NCBI GenBank assembly: GCA_025363815.1
Contig: JANYLB010000032.1
Span: 111,822-175,821 of the forward strand
Origin: Actinomycetes bacterium
GTDB taxonomy: Bacteria > Actinomycetota > Acidimicrobiia > IMCC26256 > JANYLB01
Length of the DNA: 64,000 nt
Direction: 5' to 3'
In this document: positions 52,582-59,839 of the stretch, in pieces
Layout: every line of letters starts with the position of its first letter
Numbering within the stretch: position 1 is the stretch's first letter
Position numbers and translations under genes: made by a program
The notes under the pieces: generated by a model
Databases searched by the model: none
Seen by the model: only the letters and a program-made list of their open reading frames with translations
Told to the model about the DNA's origin: nothing

Positions 52582-53535
52582 TCACCCGCGCACAGTGACG
52601 GCCGCGATCAGAGGGTTGGCGCCAACCAATGTGGCGATGCGCGCGGTGGAATCCGGCCCGCCCCGCAGAACGCTATCGAGAAAGGCCAAGGTGGCAGTCG
52701 CGACGAGCTCGAAGTGCACATCCGCCGGATCGGCGAACGGCGGCTCGTGCCCCGCTCCGATCAAGGTAACGGTCAGTTTGGGGCCCGGTAGGCGGTCACG
52801 GTCGAAAGCGACCGTCGCCTCATAGTTGCTGTAGGGATCACCGTCGGCGATCAGGTGCAGAATCGGCACACCGGTCTGCAGCGGCGCCGGACCCGACGTG
52901 TCGAGAAGGCCGGCAAATGCCATCAGGCCCCGCAGGCGAGGATCGCGACAACACGGGTCGGCCGTCAGGGCGAACGCCACTGATTCACCATCGGAGTGAC
53001 CAGACACCACGACGCGTTCCGGATCGACAAAGCCATGGAGCGGTCCATCGGCTGCCGAAAGCGCAAGGACCTGATCGAACGCGAACGCCACGTCAGCCGG
53101 CGCGGCATCGAGATCTGACTCGCTCGGACCGCCTGGTGCGTCGCGATTGAGGAGCGGAATCGCAGGAGCCGCGACGACGTATCCCGCTGCGGCCCACCGT
53201 TCGAGCAGCGGGGCATAGGTCGCGGGGCGCAGCGCGAATCCGTGGACGAACAACACGAGTGGAAACGGCGATCGGCCACGATCGGCTGGATACCAGATGG
53301 TCGTGGGAATCGACCGGTTCGGGGTGGACGGCGCCGAGCCGTTGGCAGGTGTCGGCCGGCTCGGGTCTACGAACAACTCGGTGCGGACTGCGATGGGCGA
53401 CGGTGAGCCGGGCGAGGTCGTGGAGGTCGTGGAGGTCGTGGAGGTCGACCGCGCCGCGGCAGTTCCTCCGCTACGACCGCTGGAGCACCCGACAGCGACC
53501 AGCACGAGCAACACCACCCCACGTCGGACGATCAT
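52582..53535 (-). CDS. Lipoprotein alpha/beta hydrolase (dienelactone-hydrolase/chlorophyllase-like)
   Basis: 317 residues. Lipobox LVLVAVGCSSG, a Ser/Thr linker that includes a repeated STT run, then the hydrolase: TTIWYPADRGRSPFPLVLFVHGFAL (oxyanion), nucleophile SGHSDGES (Ser), LIADGDPYSN (Asp) and IGAGHEPPFADP (His). Similar PET-hydrolase/chlorophyllase-like enzymes are common in actinobacteria. Surface-anchored esterase of unknown substrate. It is divergent from the response regulator at 53653. Confidence 0.8.
   Translation of the reverse strand: MIVRRGVVLLVLVAVGCSSGRSGGTAAARSTSTTSTTSTTSPGSPSPIAVRTELFVDPSRPTPANGSAPSTPNRSIPTTIWYPADRGRSPFPLVLFVHGFALRPATYAPLLERWAAAGYVVAAPAIPLLNRDAPGGPSESDLDAAPADVAFAFDQVLALSAADGPLHGFVDPERVVVSGHSDGESVAFALTADPCCRDPRLRGLMAFAGLLDTSGPAPLQTGVPILHLIADGDPYSNYEATVAFDRDRLPGPKLTVTLIGAGHEPPFADPADVHFELVATATLAFLDSVLRGGPDSTARIATLVGANPLIAAVTVRG
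53414..53447 (+). repeat. 9-base tandem repeat encoding Ser-Thr-Thr
   Basis: GAGGTCGTG repeated nearly four times (plus strand) within the linker of the lipoprotein hydrolase. Probably a slippage-prone minisatellite; copy number may vary between strains. Confidence 0.9.
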
Positions 53536-53610
53536 CTCCGAGAGTGTGCCCGGCCACGGTCTTGATGTCCCGACGCCCGGACCCCCATGCGGATCAAGAA
53601 GCGGCTGCCT

Positions 53611-53645
53611 TTCACACCCAACTCACATGTGAACCGTCGTAGATT
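53611..53645 (+). promoter_or_regulatory. Putative promoter/operator of TCS 3, leaderless GTG
   Basis: TAGATT (53640-53645) is a reasonable -10, seven bases before the GTG start at 53653, so the message may start at or close to that codon. Upstream lie TTCACA (53611) and a palindrome TCACATGTGA (53623-53632). No good -35 hexamer and no ribosome site are visible. The core ACATGTGAAC recurs at 52517-52526. Confidence 0.45.
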
Positions 53646-53652
53646 CTGCTTT

Positions 53653-54330
53653 GTGAGGATTCTGATCGTCGAGGACGAATCGCGGATGGCGGCGTTGCTC
53701 GCTCGCGGATTTCGCGACGAGGGCTACGCGGTCGACGTGGCCAGCGACGGAACCGACGGGCTGTGGATGGCGACAGAGAACGACTACGACGCCGTCGTAC
53801 TCGACGGGATGCTCCCCGGCATTGACGGGTTCGAGGTTTGCGCCAAGATGCGCGAGGCCGGGCGTTGGGTACCGGTAATCCTGCTGACCGCGCGCGATTC
53901 CGTCGATCACCGGGTCGAGGGGCTCGACGCCGGCGCCGACGACTACATGGCGAAGCCGTTCAGCTTCGCCGAGCTCGCGGCTCGGGTGCGCGCCCTCGTG
54001 CGTCGCGGTGCCCGGGAACGCCCAACCGTGCTCGAGATCGGCGACCTGCGGCTTGACCCCGCGGCACACTGTGCCTGGCGGGGTACCACCCCGCTTCACC
54101 TTTCGCCAAAGGAGATGGCCCTGCTCGAGCTCCTGATGCGGCACGCCGACGAGGTGGTAACCCGCACGCAGGTGCTGGAACACGTCTGGGACTTCGCCTA
54201 CGACGGGCTCTCGAACGTTGTCGATCAGTACGTCTCGTACCTCCGCAAGAAGGTCGATCGTCCCTTCGGGCGAGCCGACATCGAGACCGTGCGGGGCGTT
54301 GGCTACCGGTTGCGCGGCGCGGCGCGCTGA
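53653..54330 (+). CDS. OmpR-family response regulator (TCS 3)
   Basis: 225 residues. Receiver: ILIVEDESRM, AVVLDGMLPGIDGF (DG instead of DV/DL after the Asp), VILLTARDSVDHR, YMAKPFS. Winged helix: LSPKEMALLELLMRH, VEHVWDF-like EHVWDFAYDG, IETVRGVGYRL. It starts with GTG at 53653 without a ribosome site, matching a leaderless message. Partner kinase begins 2 bases downstream. Confidence 0.9.
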   Translation: MRILIVEDESRMAALLARGFRDEGYAVDVASDGTDGLWMATENDYDAVVLDGMLPGIDGFEVCAKMREAGRWVPVILLTARDSVDHRVEGLDAGADDYMAKPFSFAELAARVRALVRRGARERPTVLEIGDLRLDPAAHCAWRGTTPLHLSPKEMALLELLMRHADEVVTRTQVLEHVWDFAYDGLSNVVDQYVSYLRKKVDRPFGRADIETVRGVGYRLRGAAR

Positions 54331-54332
54331 CT

Positions 54333-55706
54333 GTGCCGATCCGGATCCGCCTCGCACTTCTCTTCGCCACGGCCACTCTCGTCCTCGTCTCGGTTAGCGG
54401 CACCGTGTTCATTCGGTCACTCAACCACGGGCTCGAGACGTCGCTCGACTCCGGACTCCGCTCACGGGCCGACACGCTTGTGCAGCACGTGAAGGACGCG
54501 CAGGCCGGCATCGACTTCCAAGACCCCGGCGCCACCCACCTGCTCAGCCCTCGAGATTCCGTCGCGCAGGTGCTCGACCCGGCGGGGCGCGTCGTCGAGT
54601 CGTCGGAAGAAGCGGGTCGCCTCCCCCTGGTGAACCGTTCCATTCTCCGGGCCGCGCACACGGCTGCGAACTTCTCGGATGTGACGCTCGGCTCTGAGCA
54701 CTACCGGGTCCTGACCACTTCCGTCCGCCGGAGCGACGGACTGTGGACGGTCGCGGTCGCGAGCTCGCTCGAAGCCGCGAACGACGCGGTCGAGCGCGTA
54801 AAAACGGGACTGCTCGTCGGCGGATCGGTGGCGGTGCTCCTCGCCGCGATCGGCGCGTGGTACCTGGCATCGGCCGCGTTGCGCCCTGTCGAACGGATGC
54901 GGCGGAAGGCGGCCGAGATCTCAGAGCACGACGCCACCTCGCGGCTTCCGATGCCGGGGACCAGAGACGAGATCGCGTCGCTCGCGTCGACGATGAACGA
55001 GCTGCTCGCGCGACTCCAAGGCGCGCTAGTCCGTCAACGAGCCTTCGTTGCCGATGCCGGCCACGAGCTACGCACACCGCTCGCCGTACTCCGAACCGAG
55101 CTGGAGCTTGCCGACCGACCGAATCGCTCGCGCGACGACCTCATCGACGCGATCCGCAATGCCGCGCTCGAAACTGATCGGCTCGCGCGGCTCGCTGAGG
55201 CGCTGCTCTTCCTCGCCCGCGCCGACGACGGGCACCGCGGACTCCCCCCCGACATCGAGCCTCTACTGCCGATCCTCGAACGGAGCGCCGAAGCCTTCAC
55301 CGGCCGGGCGGCAGCTCGTAACGTCGTAGTGCGCATCACCGGTGACCGCACGCTCATGGCCCCCCTGGACGAACACCGGATCCGCCAAGCGGTCGACAAC
55401 TTGGTCGAAAACGCGTTGCGCTTCGCGCCCTCGGGCAGCGAGGTACGGATAGATGCAATCCGGAAAGGATCAGAGCTCGTGATCACGGTTTCCGATTCGG
55501 GGTCCGGTTTCCCGAGCGCATTTCTTCCCTATGCGTTCGAACGTTTTCGCCGGGCCGACGAAGCTCGGGCTCGGTCCGACGGAGGAAGCGGCCTCGGGCT
55601 CGCGATCGTCCAAGCGGTGGCAAGCGGCCACGGCGGTACCGCTTCGGCCGAGAATCAGCCCGGTGGGGGCGCGGCCGTCAGCCTCCACCTCCCGGCCGGT
55701 CCGTGA
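54333..55706 (+). CDS. Sensor histidine kinase (TCS 3)
   Basis: 457 residues. Two membrane segments (LALLFATATLVLVSVSGTVF; GLLVGGSVAVLLAAIGAWYL) with a periplasmic loop of about 130 residues; HAMP (ALRPVERMRRKAAEIS), H-box VADAGHELRTPLAVLRTELE, HATPase (DNLVENALRFAP; VSDSGSGFP; GGSGLGLAIVQAVASGHGG). GTG start. The gene converges with the kinase of TCS 4 at 55760. Confidence 0.9.
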   Translation: MPIRIRLALLFATATLVLVSVSGTVFIRSLNHGLETSLDSGLRSRADTLVQHVKDAQAGIDFQDPGATHLLSPRDSVAQVLDPAGRVVESSEEAGRLPLVNRSILRAAHTAANFSDVTLGSEHYRVLTTSVRRSDGLWTVAVASSLEAANDAVERVKTGLLVGGSVAVLLAAIGAWYLASAALRPVERMRRKAAEISEHDATSRLPMPGTRDEIASLASTMNELLARLQGALVRQRAFVADAGHELRTPLAVLRTELELADRPNRSRDDLIDAIRNAALETDRLARLAEALLFLARADDGHRGLPPDIEPLLPILERSAEAFTGRAAARNVVVRITGDRTLMAPLDEHRIRQAVDNLVENALRFAPSGSEVRIDAIRKGSELVITVSDSGSGFPSAFLPYAFERFRRADEARARSDGGSGLGLAIVQAVASGHGGTASAENQPGGGAAVSLHLPAGP

Positions 55707-55728
55707 ACATCCCCGAATGACCCACCCT

Positions 55729-55759
55729 CCCGGCTCCCCTGCTCGACGATCGAGCCGGG
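55729..55759. terminator. Stem-loop between the two convergent kinase genes
   Basis: CCCGGCTC (55729-55736) pairs with GAGCCGGG (55752-55759); the loop contains a nested hairpin GCTCG-ACGAT-CGAGC (55741-55755), an alternative pairing. It lies between the convergent kinase ends and could end either transcript. No T-run. Confidence 0.45.
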
Positions 55760-57037
55760 TCAGGAAGGATGCAGCGGAAGAACGACGCTGAAGGTCGGGC
55801 CGGGTCCGGGCGGGTCGAGGAGCAGTCGCCCACCCTCGGCCTCGGTGAGGGTTCGGGCCAGCGCCAGACCGATCCCATTCGAGTGCCCGACCCGCCTCAG
55901 GAAGATTCGGGTGGGGTCGAGCCGCGACTGGCCTTCATCCCCGACGTCGATCACAACCGCACCCGCCGCGCGCCGTGAGCGCAAGGTGACGACTCCGACA
56001 CCATGCTCCAGCGCGTTGCTCATCAGAACTTCGAGGACCTGGCGGACCGCGGGTTCCGCGACCGGTGGCGCGTCGGCGCCCGATTCGATCTCGACGCGGA
56101 GGGGGCGGCCGGCAGCCGCAAACCTCCCGTGCCAGATGTCCTGCATCTCGCGGAGCATGCGCGCCACATCAAGGGGAGACCGATCAGCGTGGGTGTCGCG
56201 AGCGAGCGCAAGGAGATTCTCGACCGTCGACTCGAGCTGATCGATGGGAACGAGCATCTCCTCGAGCGCCGCGCCGAAGTCCGGGTCGGAAGACCTGAGC
56301 GCGCTCTCCACTCGCACCCGCAGCCCAGTGATCGGAGTGCGGAGCTGATGCGAAGCGTCGGCGCTGAACGATCGCTCGCGGGCCGCGAGCTCACCCAGCC
56401 GAGCGGCGGTGCTGTCGAGGGCAGCACCAAGGTGATCAAGCTCCTCGATGCCCGATGCAGCGGTGCGCATCGCGAAGTCACCCCCGCCGAGTCGTTCAGC
56501 AGCTTCAACCAGCGCGTCTATCGGGCGCGTCAGCCGACGAGCCTGCCAACGAGCTAACAGCGCCGCGACCAGAAGCGCCCCTAGCGCGATGAATCCGATC
56601 ACGAACCACGTCCGGCGAATCCGACTGGTGACGACACTCTCAGGGCGACTCGCGCGCACCACCGCGACGACACGCTCGTTTCCCGTGACCGGGATGGCCA
56701 CGACGATCCGGCCGCCCGAGCGGGCATCTTGCACGTCTCCATGAAGGGCCCGCCTCACCATCGCATCACCGTTCAGAGGCCCCGAGCCTGCGATCCGGTG
56801 AGCGTTCTCGTCGTACGCCGCGAAACGGGTGCTGCCATCGTTGGGAAGCTCGATCGGGTCTCCTGAACCGACAACCGCGGCATTGATCGATCCTCGAGAT
56901 TCGCTGGCCTCCCGTTCGAGGCGGAGCACCTCTTCATTGGCGTACAAGTGCTCCACCGACAACGCGAGCGGCACCCCCAGCACAAGAAGCGCGATCGCGG
57001 TGACACCGACAATCGATAGGAGGATGCGGCGCTTCAC
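55760..57037 (-). CDS. Sensor histidine kinase (TCS 4)
   Basis: 425 residues, two membrane segments (ILLSIVGVTAIALLVLGVPL; RTWFVIGFIALGALLVAALL) with a periplasmic loop of about 115 residues, HAMP, H-box SADASHQLRTPITGLRVRVES, and a HATPase domain with VLEVLMSNALEHG, IDVGDEGQSRL and NGIGLALARTLTEAEGG. The catalytic G1 box is worn (DEGQSRL in place of DxGxG), so kinase activity should be tested. GTG start overlaps the stop of the regulator gene (GTGA). Likely partner of the regulator directly upstream. Confidence 0.85.
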   Translation of the reverse strand: MKRRILLSIVGVTAIALLVLGVPLALSVEHLYANEEVLRLEREASESRGSINAAVVGSGDPIELPNDGSTRFAAYDENAHRIAGSGPLNGDAMVRRALHGDVQDARSGGRIVVAIPVTGNERVVAVVRASRPESVVTSRIRRTWFVIGFIALGALLVAALLARWQARRLTRPIDALVEAAERLGGGDFAMRTAASGIEELDHLGAALDSTAARLGELAARERSFSADASHQLRTPITGLRVRVESALRSSDPDFGAALEEMLVPIDQLESTVENLLALARDTHADRSPLDVARMLREMQDIWHGRFAAAGRPLRVEIESGADAPPVAEPAVRQVLEVLMSNALEHGVGVVTLRSRRAAGAVVIDVGDEGQSRLDPTRIFLRRVGHSNGIGLALARTLTEAEGGRLLLDPPGPGPTFSVVLPLHPS

Positions 57038-57720
57038 TCGACGTCGAGCCGGTAACCGAATCGCGGGAGCCCCGTGATCGTCGGGCGGCTCGGGGTGGAC
57101 TGCTCTTCGAGCTTGCGTCGCAACGTCGACACGTGGACGTCGAGAGTCTTGGTCGAGCCGTGCCAGTTTTCGTCCCAGACCTCGTCCATGATGCGTTCAC
57201 GGGAGATGGCCCTACCGGCCTCGGAGACGAGGAGCACGAGAAGATCGAACTCACGTGGTCGGAGAGCGAGCTCACGCGGGCCTGCCCATGCTCGGCGCGC
57301 GGCGACGTCGACATCAACATCGCCGGCGGTCACCCGCTCGCCCACTAAATGCAGCTCAGGTCGACGGAGATGGGCGCGGACGCGGGCTAGCAACTCGGCG
57401 AGCCGAAACGGTTTGCTGATGTAGTCGTCGGCTCCTGCATCAAGTCCGACGACGATGTCTGCTTCTTCCTGACGCGCGGTGAGCACCACGATCGATGTCG
57501 CGGGTGCGAGCGCCCGAAGCTCTCGACACAGCTCCACACCGTCGACGTCGGGCAGCCCGAGATCGAGAAGCACCAGGTCTGGTACCGCCACGGTGAACGC
57601 TTCACGAGCCGATGCCGCATCGGTGACGTGGGCGACGTCGTATCCCTCGCCAGTCAAAGCCTGTTCGAGGGACCGACCGATTGTCGGGTCGTCTTCAACA
57701 ACCAATATCTCGGCGCCCAT
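57034..57720 (-). CDS. OmpR-family response regulator (TCS 4)
   Basis: 228 residues. Receiver: ILVVEDDPTIG, LVLLDLGLPDVDG (phospho-Asp), SIVVLTARQEE, YISKPFR. Winged helix: LRPREFDLLVLL and the closing TITGLPRFGYRLD (usual RGxGY is GLPRFGY here). It is divergent from the lipoprotein/ABC operon at 57862, separated by 141 bases that hold inverted repeats; the layout suggests it controls that operon. Confidence 0.9.
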   Translation of the reverse strand: MGAEILVVEDDPTIGRSLEQALTGEGYDVAHVTDAASAREAFTVAVPDLVLLDLGLPDVDGVELCRELRALAPATSIVVLTARQEEADIVVGLDAGADDYISKPFRLAELLARVRAHLRRPELHLVGERVTAGDVDVDVAARRAWAGPRELALRPREFDLLVLLVSEAGRAISRERIMDEVWDENWHGSTKTLDVHVSTLRRKLEEQSTPSRPTITGLPRFGYRLDVE

Positions 57721-57812
57721 CCGCCCAGGCTACGAGGAGCGGAGCCGCCGAGCGGCCTCGCACAGAAGAGTTTGCCGTTAGCTCACCCCGCACCAACGGG
57801 GCGCTGTCCCCC

Positions 57813-57832
57813 GTTTCCCTAGGTTACGAAAC
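57813..57832 (+). promoter_or_regulatory. Inverted repeat in the ABC operon control region
   Basis: GTTTC-(10)-GAAAC perfect arms, straddling a possible -10 TAGGTT (57820-57825). A GC hairpin CCCCG-CACCAA-CGGGG lies just upstream (57786-57801). Candidate binding site of the divergent response regulator. Confidence 0.4.
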
Positions 57833-57861
57833 CACCACCGCCTCATACCCAGGAGATCTCC

Positions 57862-58479
57862 ATGCGGCGAGCAACCGTCGTCATCGCATCGACCACCGTG
57901 GCGCTCGCGATCCTCGCCACTGCGTGCGGTGGCTCCTCGACCAAGACGTCGAGTCCGTCCACGCAGTCCAAGGCCGCGGCCGGCCTCGACCCGAACGCGC
58001 CCGAGGTAGTCGCTCCCGGAGATATCCCCGACAATCAGGCCTTCGTGCCCTACACGGCATCCGTTGATGGTTTCTCGTTGAACGTTCCCGAGGGCTGGGG
58101 CCGTTCGGCTATTGGCGCAACAACCGTTTTCGCCGATCATTTCAACAGCGTGAGCGCCGCGGCGACGCGCGTTGCGACAGCTCCCACCGAAGCGAGTGTG
58201 CAAGCGACAGAAGTCCCGGCGTTGTCGCGTGACGTCCCGAACTTCGAGCTCGTCAAGGTCGAGACGGTCACCCGTACGGCTGGTCCGGCGTTGCTTGTGA
58301 CCTACAGGGCCGGATCCGCACCCGATCCGGTGACCGCCAAGCGAGCGGCGCTCGACGTCGAACAGTATGAGTTCTGGCGCAACGGCAAGCTGGTCACGTT
58401 GACGCTTTCGGGGGCGCGCGGATCCGACAACACCGACCCGTGGAAAAAGGTCACCAATTCGTTCGCGTGGACGCCATGA
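57862..58479 (+). CDS. Lipoprotein of the ABC operon (LpqN/PsbP-like fold?)
   Basis: 205 residues. AGGAG before the ATG, lipobox LATACGGSS, then a domain starting PYTASVDGFSLNVPEGWGRS and ending TLSGARGSDNTDPWKKVTNSFAW. That opening with a WG pair is seen in PsbP/LpqN-like surface proteins, which bind lipids or other small molecules. It is the first gene of a coupled run of two ATPases and a permease; it may be the substrate-binding or accessory part of that exporter. Stop overlaps the next ATG. Confidence 0.8.
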   Translation: MRRATVVIASTTVALAILATACGGSSTKTSSPSTQSKAAAGLDPNAPEVVAPGDIPDNQAFVPYTASVDGFSLNVPEGWGRSAIGATTVFADHFNSVSAAATRVATAPTEASVQATEVPALSRDVPNFELVKVETVTRTAGPALLVTYRAGSAPDPVTAKRAALDVEQYEFWRNGKLVTLTLSGARGSDNTDPWKKVTNSFAWTP

Positions 58480-59138
58480 CGACGGCCCTCGAAGCACGAG
58501 ATCTCTACCGCTTTTACCACGCGGGAGGAGACGAGACTCTGGCCTTGCGAGGTGTGTCGCTAACAGTCGACGCGGGCGAGATCGTTGCGGTGACCGGACC
58601 ATCCGGGTCAGGGAAGTCGACCTTGCTTGCCTGCCTCGCCGGACTCGACGAGCCCGACGGTGGCTTGGTGCGAATCGGAGGCGTGCCCCTTTCGCGTCGA
58701 TCCGAAGCAGAACGTGCGTCGATCCGCGCGGCCAACATCGGCGTCCTCTTCCAGAGCGCCAACCTTCTCGAACACCTCACGGTCGCAGAGAACGTCCGTC
58801 TGGCCCAACAACTTGCCCGCCGCTCGAAGCGAACAGGTGCACGCGAGCTGCTTGACCAGCTCGGAATCCAACAACGCGCCCGAGCACATCCTTCGGAGCT
58901 CTCCGGTGGAGAGTTGGCCCGCGCCGGGTTGGCGGTCACTCTGGCAAACGATCCCACGGTCGTGCTCGCCGATGAGCCAACGGGCGAGCTCGACCAGTCC
59001 AATGCTGCCCGACTCATCGCGCTTCTTCGGGCTCGCGCCCGAGCTGGAACCGCAGTGGTCGTCGTCACCCACAACCCCGCCCTCGCGAACGAGGCCGACC
59101 GGATCGTCGCGTTGCGCGATGGGCAGGTGGAGCAATGA
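58476..59138 (+). CDS. ABC transporter ATP-binding protein 1 (MacB/LolD type)
   Basis: 220 residues. Walker A VTGPSGSGKSTLL, Q-loop GVLFQSANLLEHL, signature LSGGELARAGLA, Walker B TVVLADEPTGELD and H-loop VVVVTHN. Signature helix LSGGE is the usual form for the MacB/BceA clan. ATG overlaps the lipoprotein stop; stop overlaps the next ATG (ATGA). A transporter normally needs two identical or two different ATPases; a second one follows. Confidence 0.95.
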   Translation: MTTALEARDLYRFYHAGGDETLALRGVSLTVDAGEIVAVTGPSGSGKSTLLACLAGLDEPDGGLVRIGGVPLSRRSEAERASIRAANIGVLFQSANLLEHLTVAENVRLAQQLARRSKRTGARELLDQLGIQQRARAHPSELSGGELARAGLAVTLANDPTVVLADEPTGELDQSNAARLIALLRARARAGTAVVVVTHNPALANEADRIVALRDGQVEQ

Positions 59139-59839
59139 GCGATGGACCGCTGGTTCGCTGCGAACAGCTCGCCCGCACGTACGGCACCGGCCGGTCGGCC
59201 GTCGTAGCGCTCCACGGCGCGAACTGCGAGATCTGGGCTGGGGAGCACCTCGCGATCATGGGGCCCTCCGGCTCTGGCAAGTCGACGCTTCTGCACCTCA
59301 TGGCCGGCCTCGACACCCCGACCGCCGGCTCCGTCACCTGGCCTGCACTCGGCGTCCGAGCCTCTTTACGGCCGGGGCCCGTCGCGCTCGTGTTGCAAGG
59401 CCCGAGCCTGCTGCCCCCCCTCGATGTCACCGAGAACGTCGCCCTCCCACTCGTGCTCGGCGGCCTCGACCAGGGCGAGGCGAACGAACGCGCTCGCAGC
59501 GCGCTGGGTCGTCTCGACTTGACCGGCTTGGAAGACAAGCTTCCCGAAGAGCTGTCGGGAGGACAGGCCCAACGAGTCGCGATCGCGCGCGCCATGGCTC
59601 AACAACCGCGTCTGCTTCTCGCCGACGAGCCCAGCGGTCAGCTCGATCACGCGACCGCGGCCGTGGTCATCGACGTGCTGCTCGAGGCCGCCGCCCAAAC
59701 GGGCTCGGCCCTGGTGATCAGCACCCACGATCCTGCAGTCAGCGATCGACTCAGCCGCTGCTGGACGGTCAGCGACGGCCGCCTGTCCGTGGACCGGGCC
59801 CCGGAGACTCCACCACAGGAGGAACCATGCTCGGCTTGA
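59135..59839 (+). CDS. ABC transporter ATP-binding protein 2 (MacB/LolD type)
   Basis: 234 residues. Walker A MGPSGSGKSTLLHLM, Q-loop LVLQGPSLLPPLD, signature LSGGQAQRVAIARAM, Walker B LLLADEPSGQLD, H-loop LVISTHD. Differs from ATPase 1 in the Q-loop (LQGPS rather than FQSAN), so the two probably form a heterodimer. The end overlaps the start of the permease gene by 13 bases, with GGAGG placed in the overlap. Confidence 0.95.
   Translation: MSDGPLVRCEQLARTYGTGRSAVVALHGANCEIWAGEHLAIMGPSGSGKSTLLHLMAGLDTPTAGSVTWPALGVRASLRPGPVALVLQGPSLLPPLDVTENVALPLVLGGLDQGEANERARSALGRLDLTGLEDKLPEELSGGQAQRVAIARAMAQQPRLLLADEPSGQLDHATAAVVIDVLLEAAAQTGSALVISTHDPAVSDRLSRCWTVSDGRLSVDRAPETPPQEEPCSA

Noticed and set aside
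53414..53447. The 9-base tandem repeat considered as CRISPR-like
   Set aside because: No spacers, no leader, in-frame inside a gene; it is a coding minisatellite.
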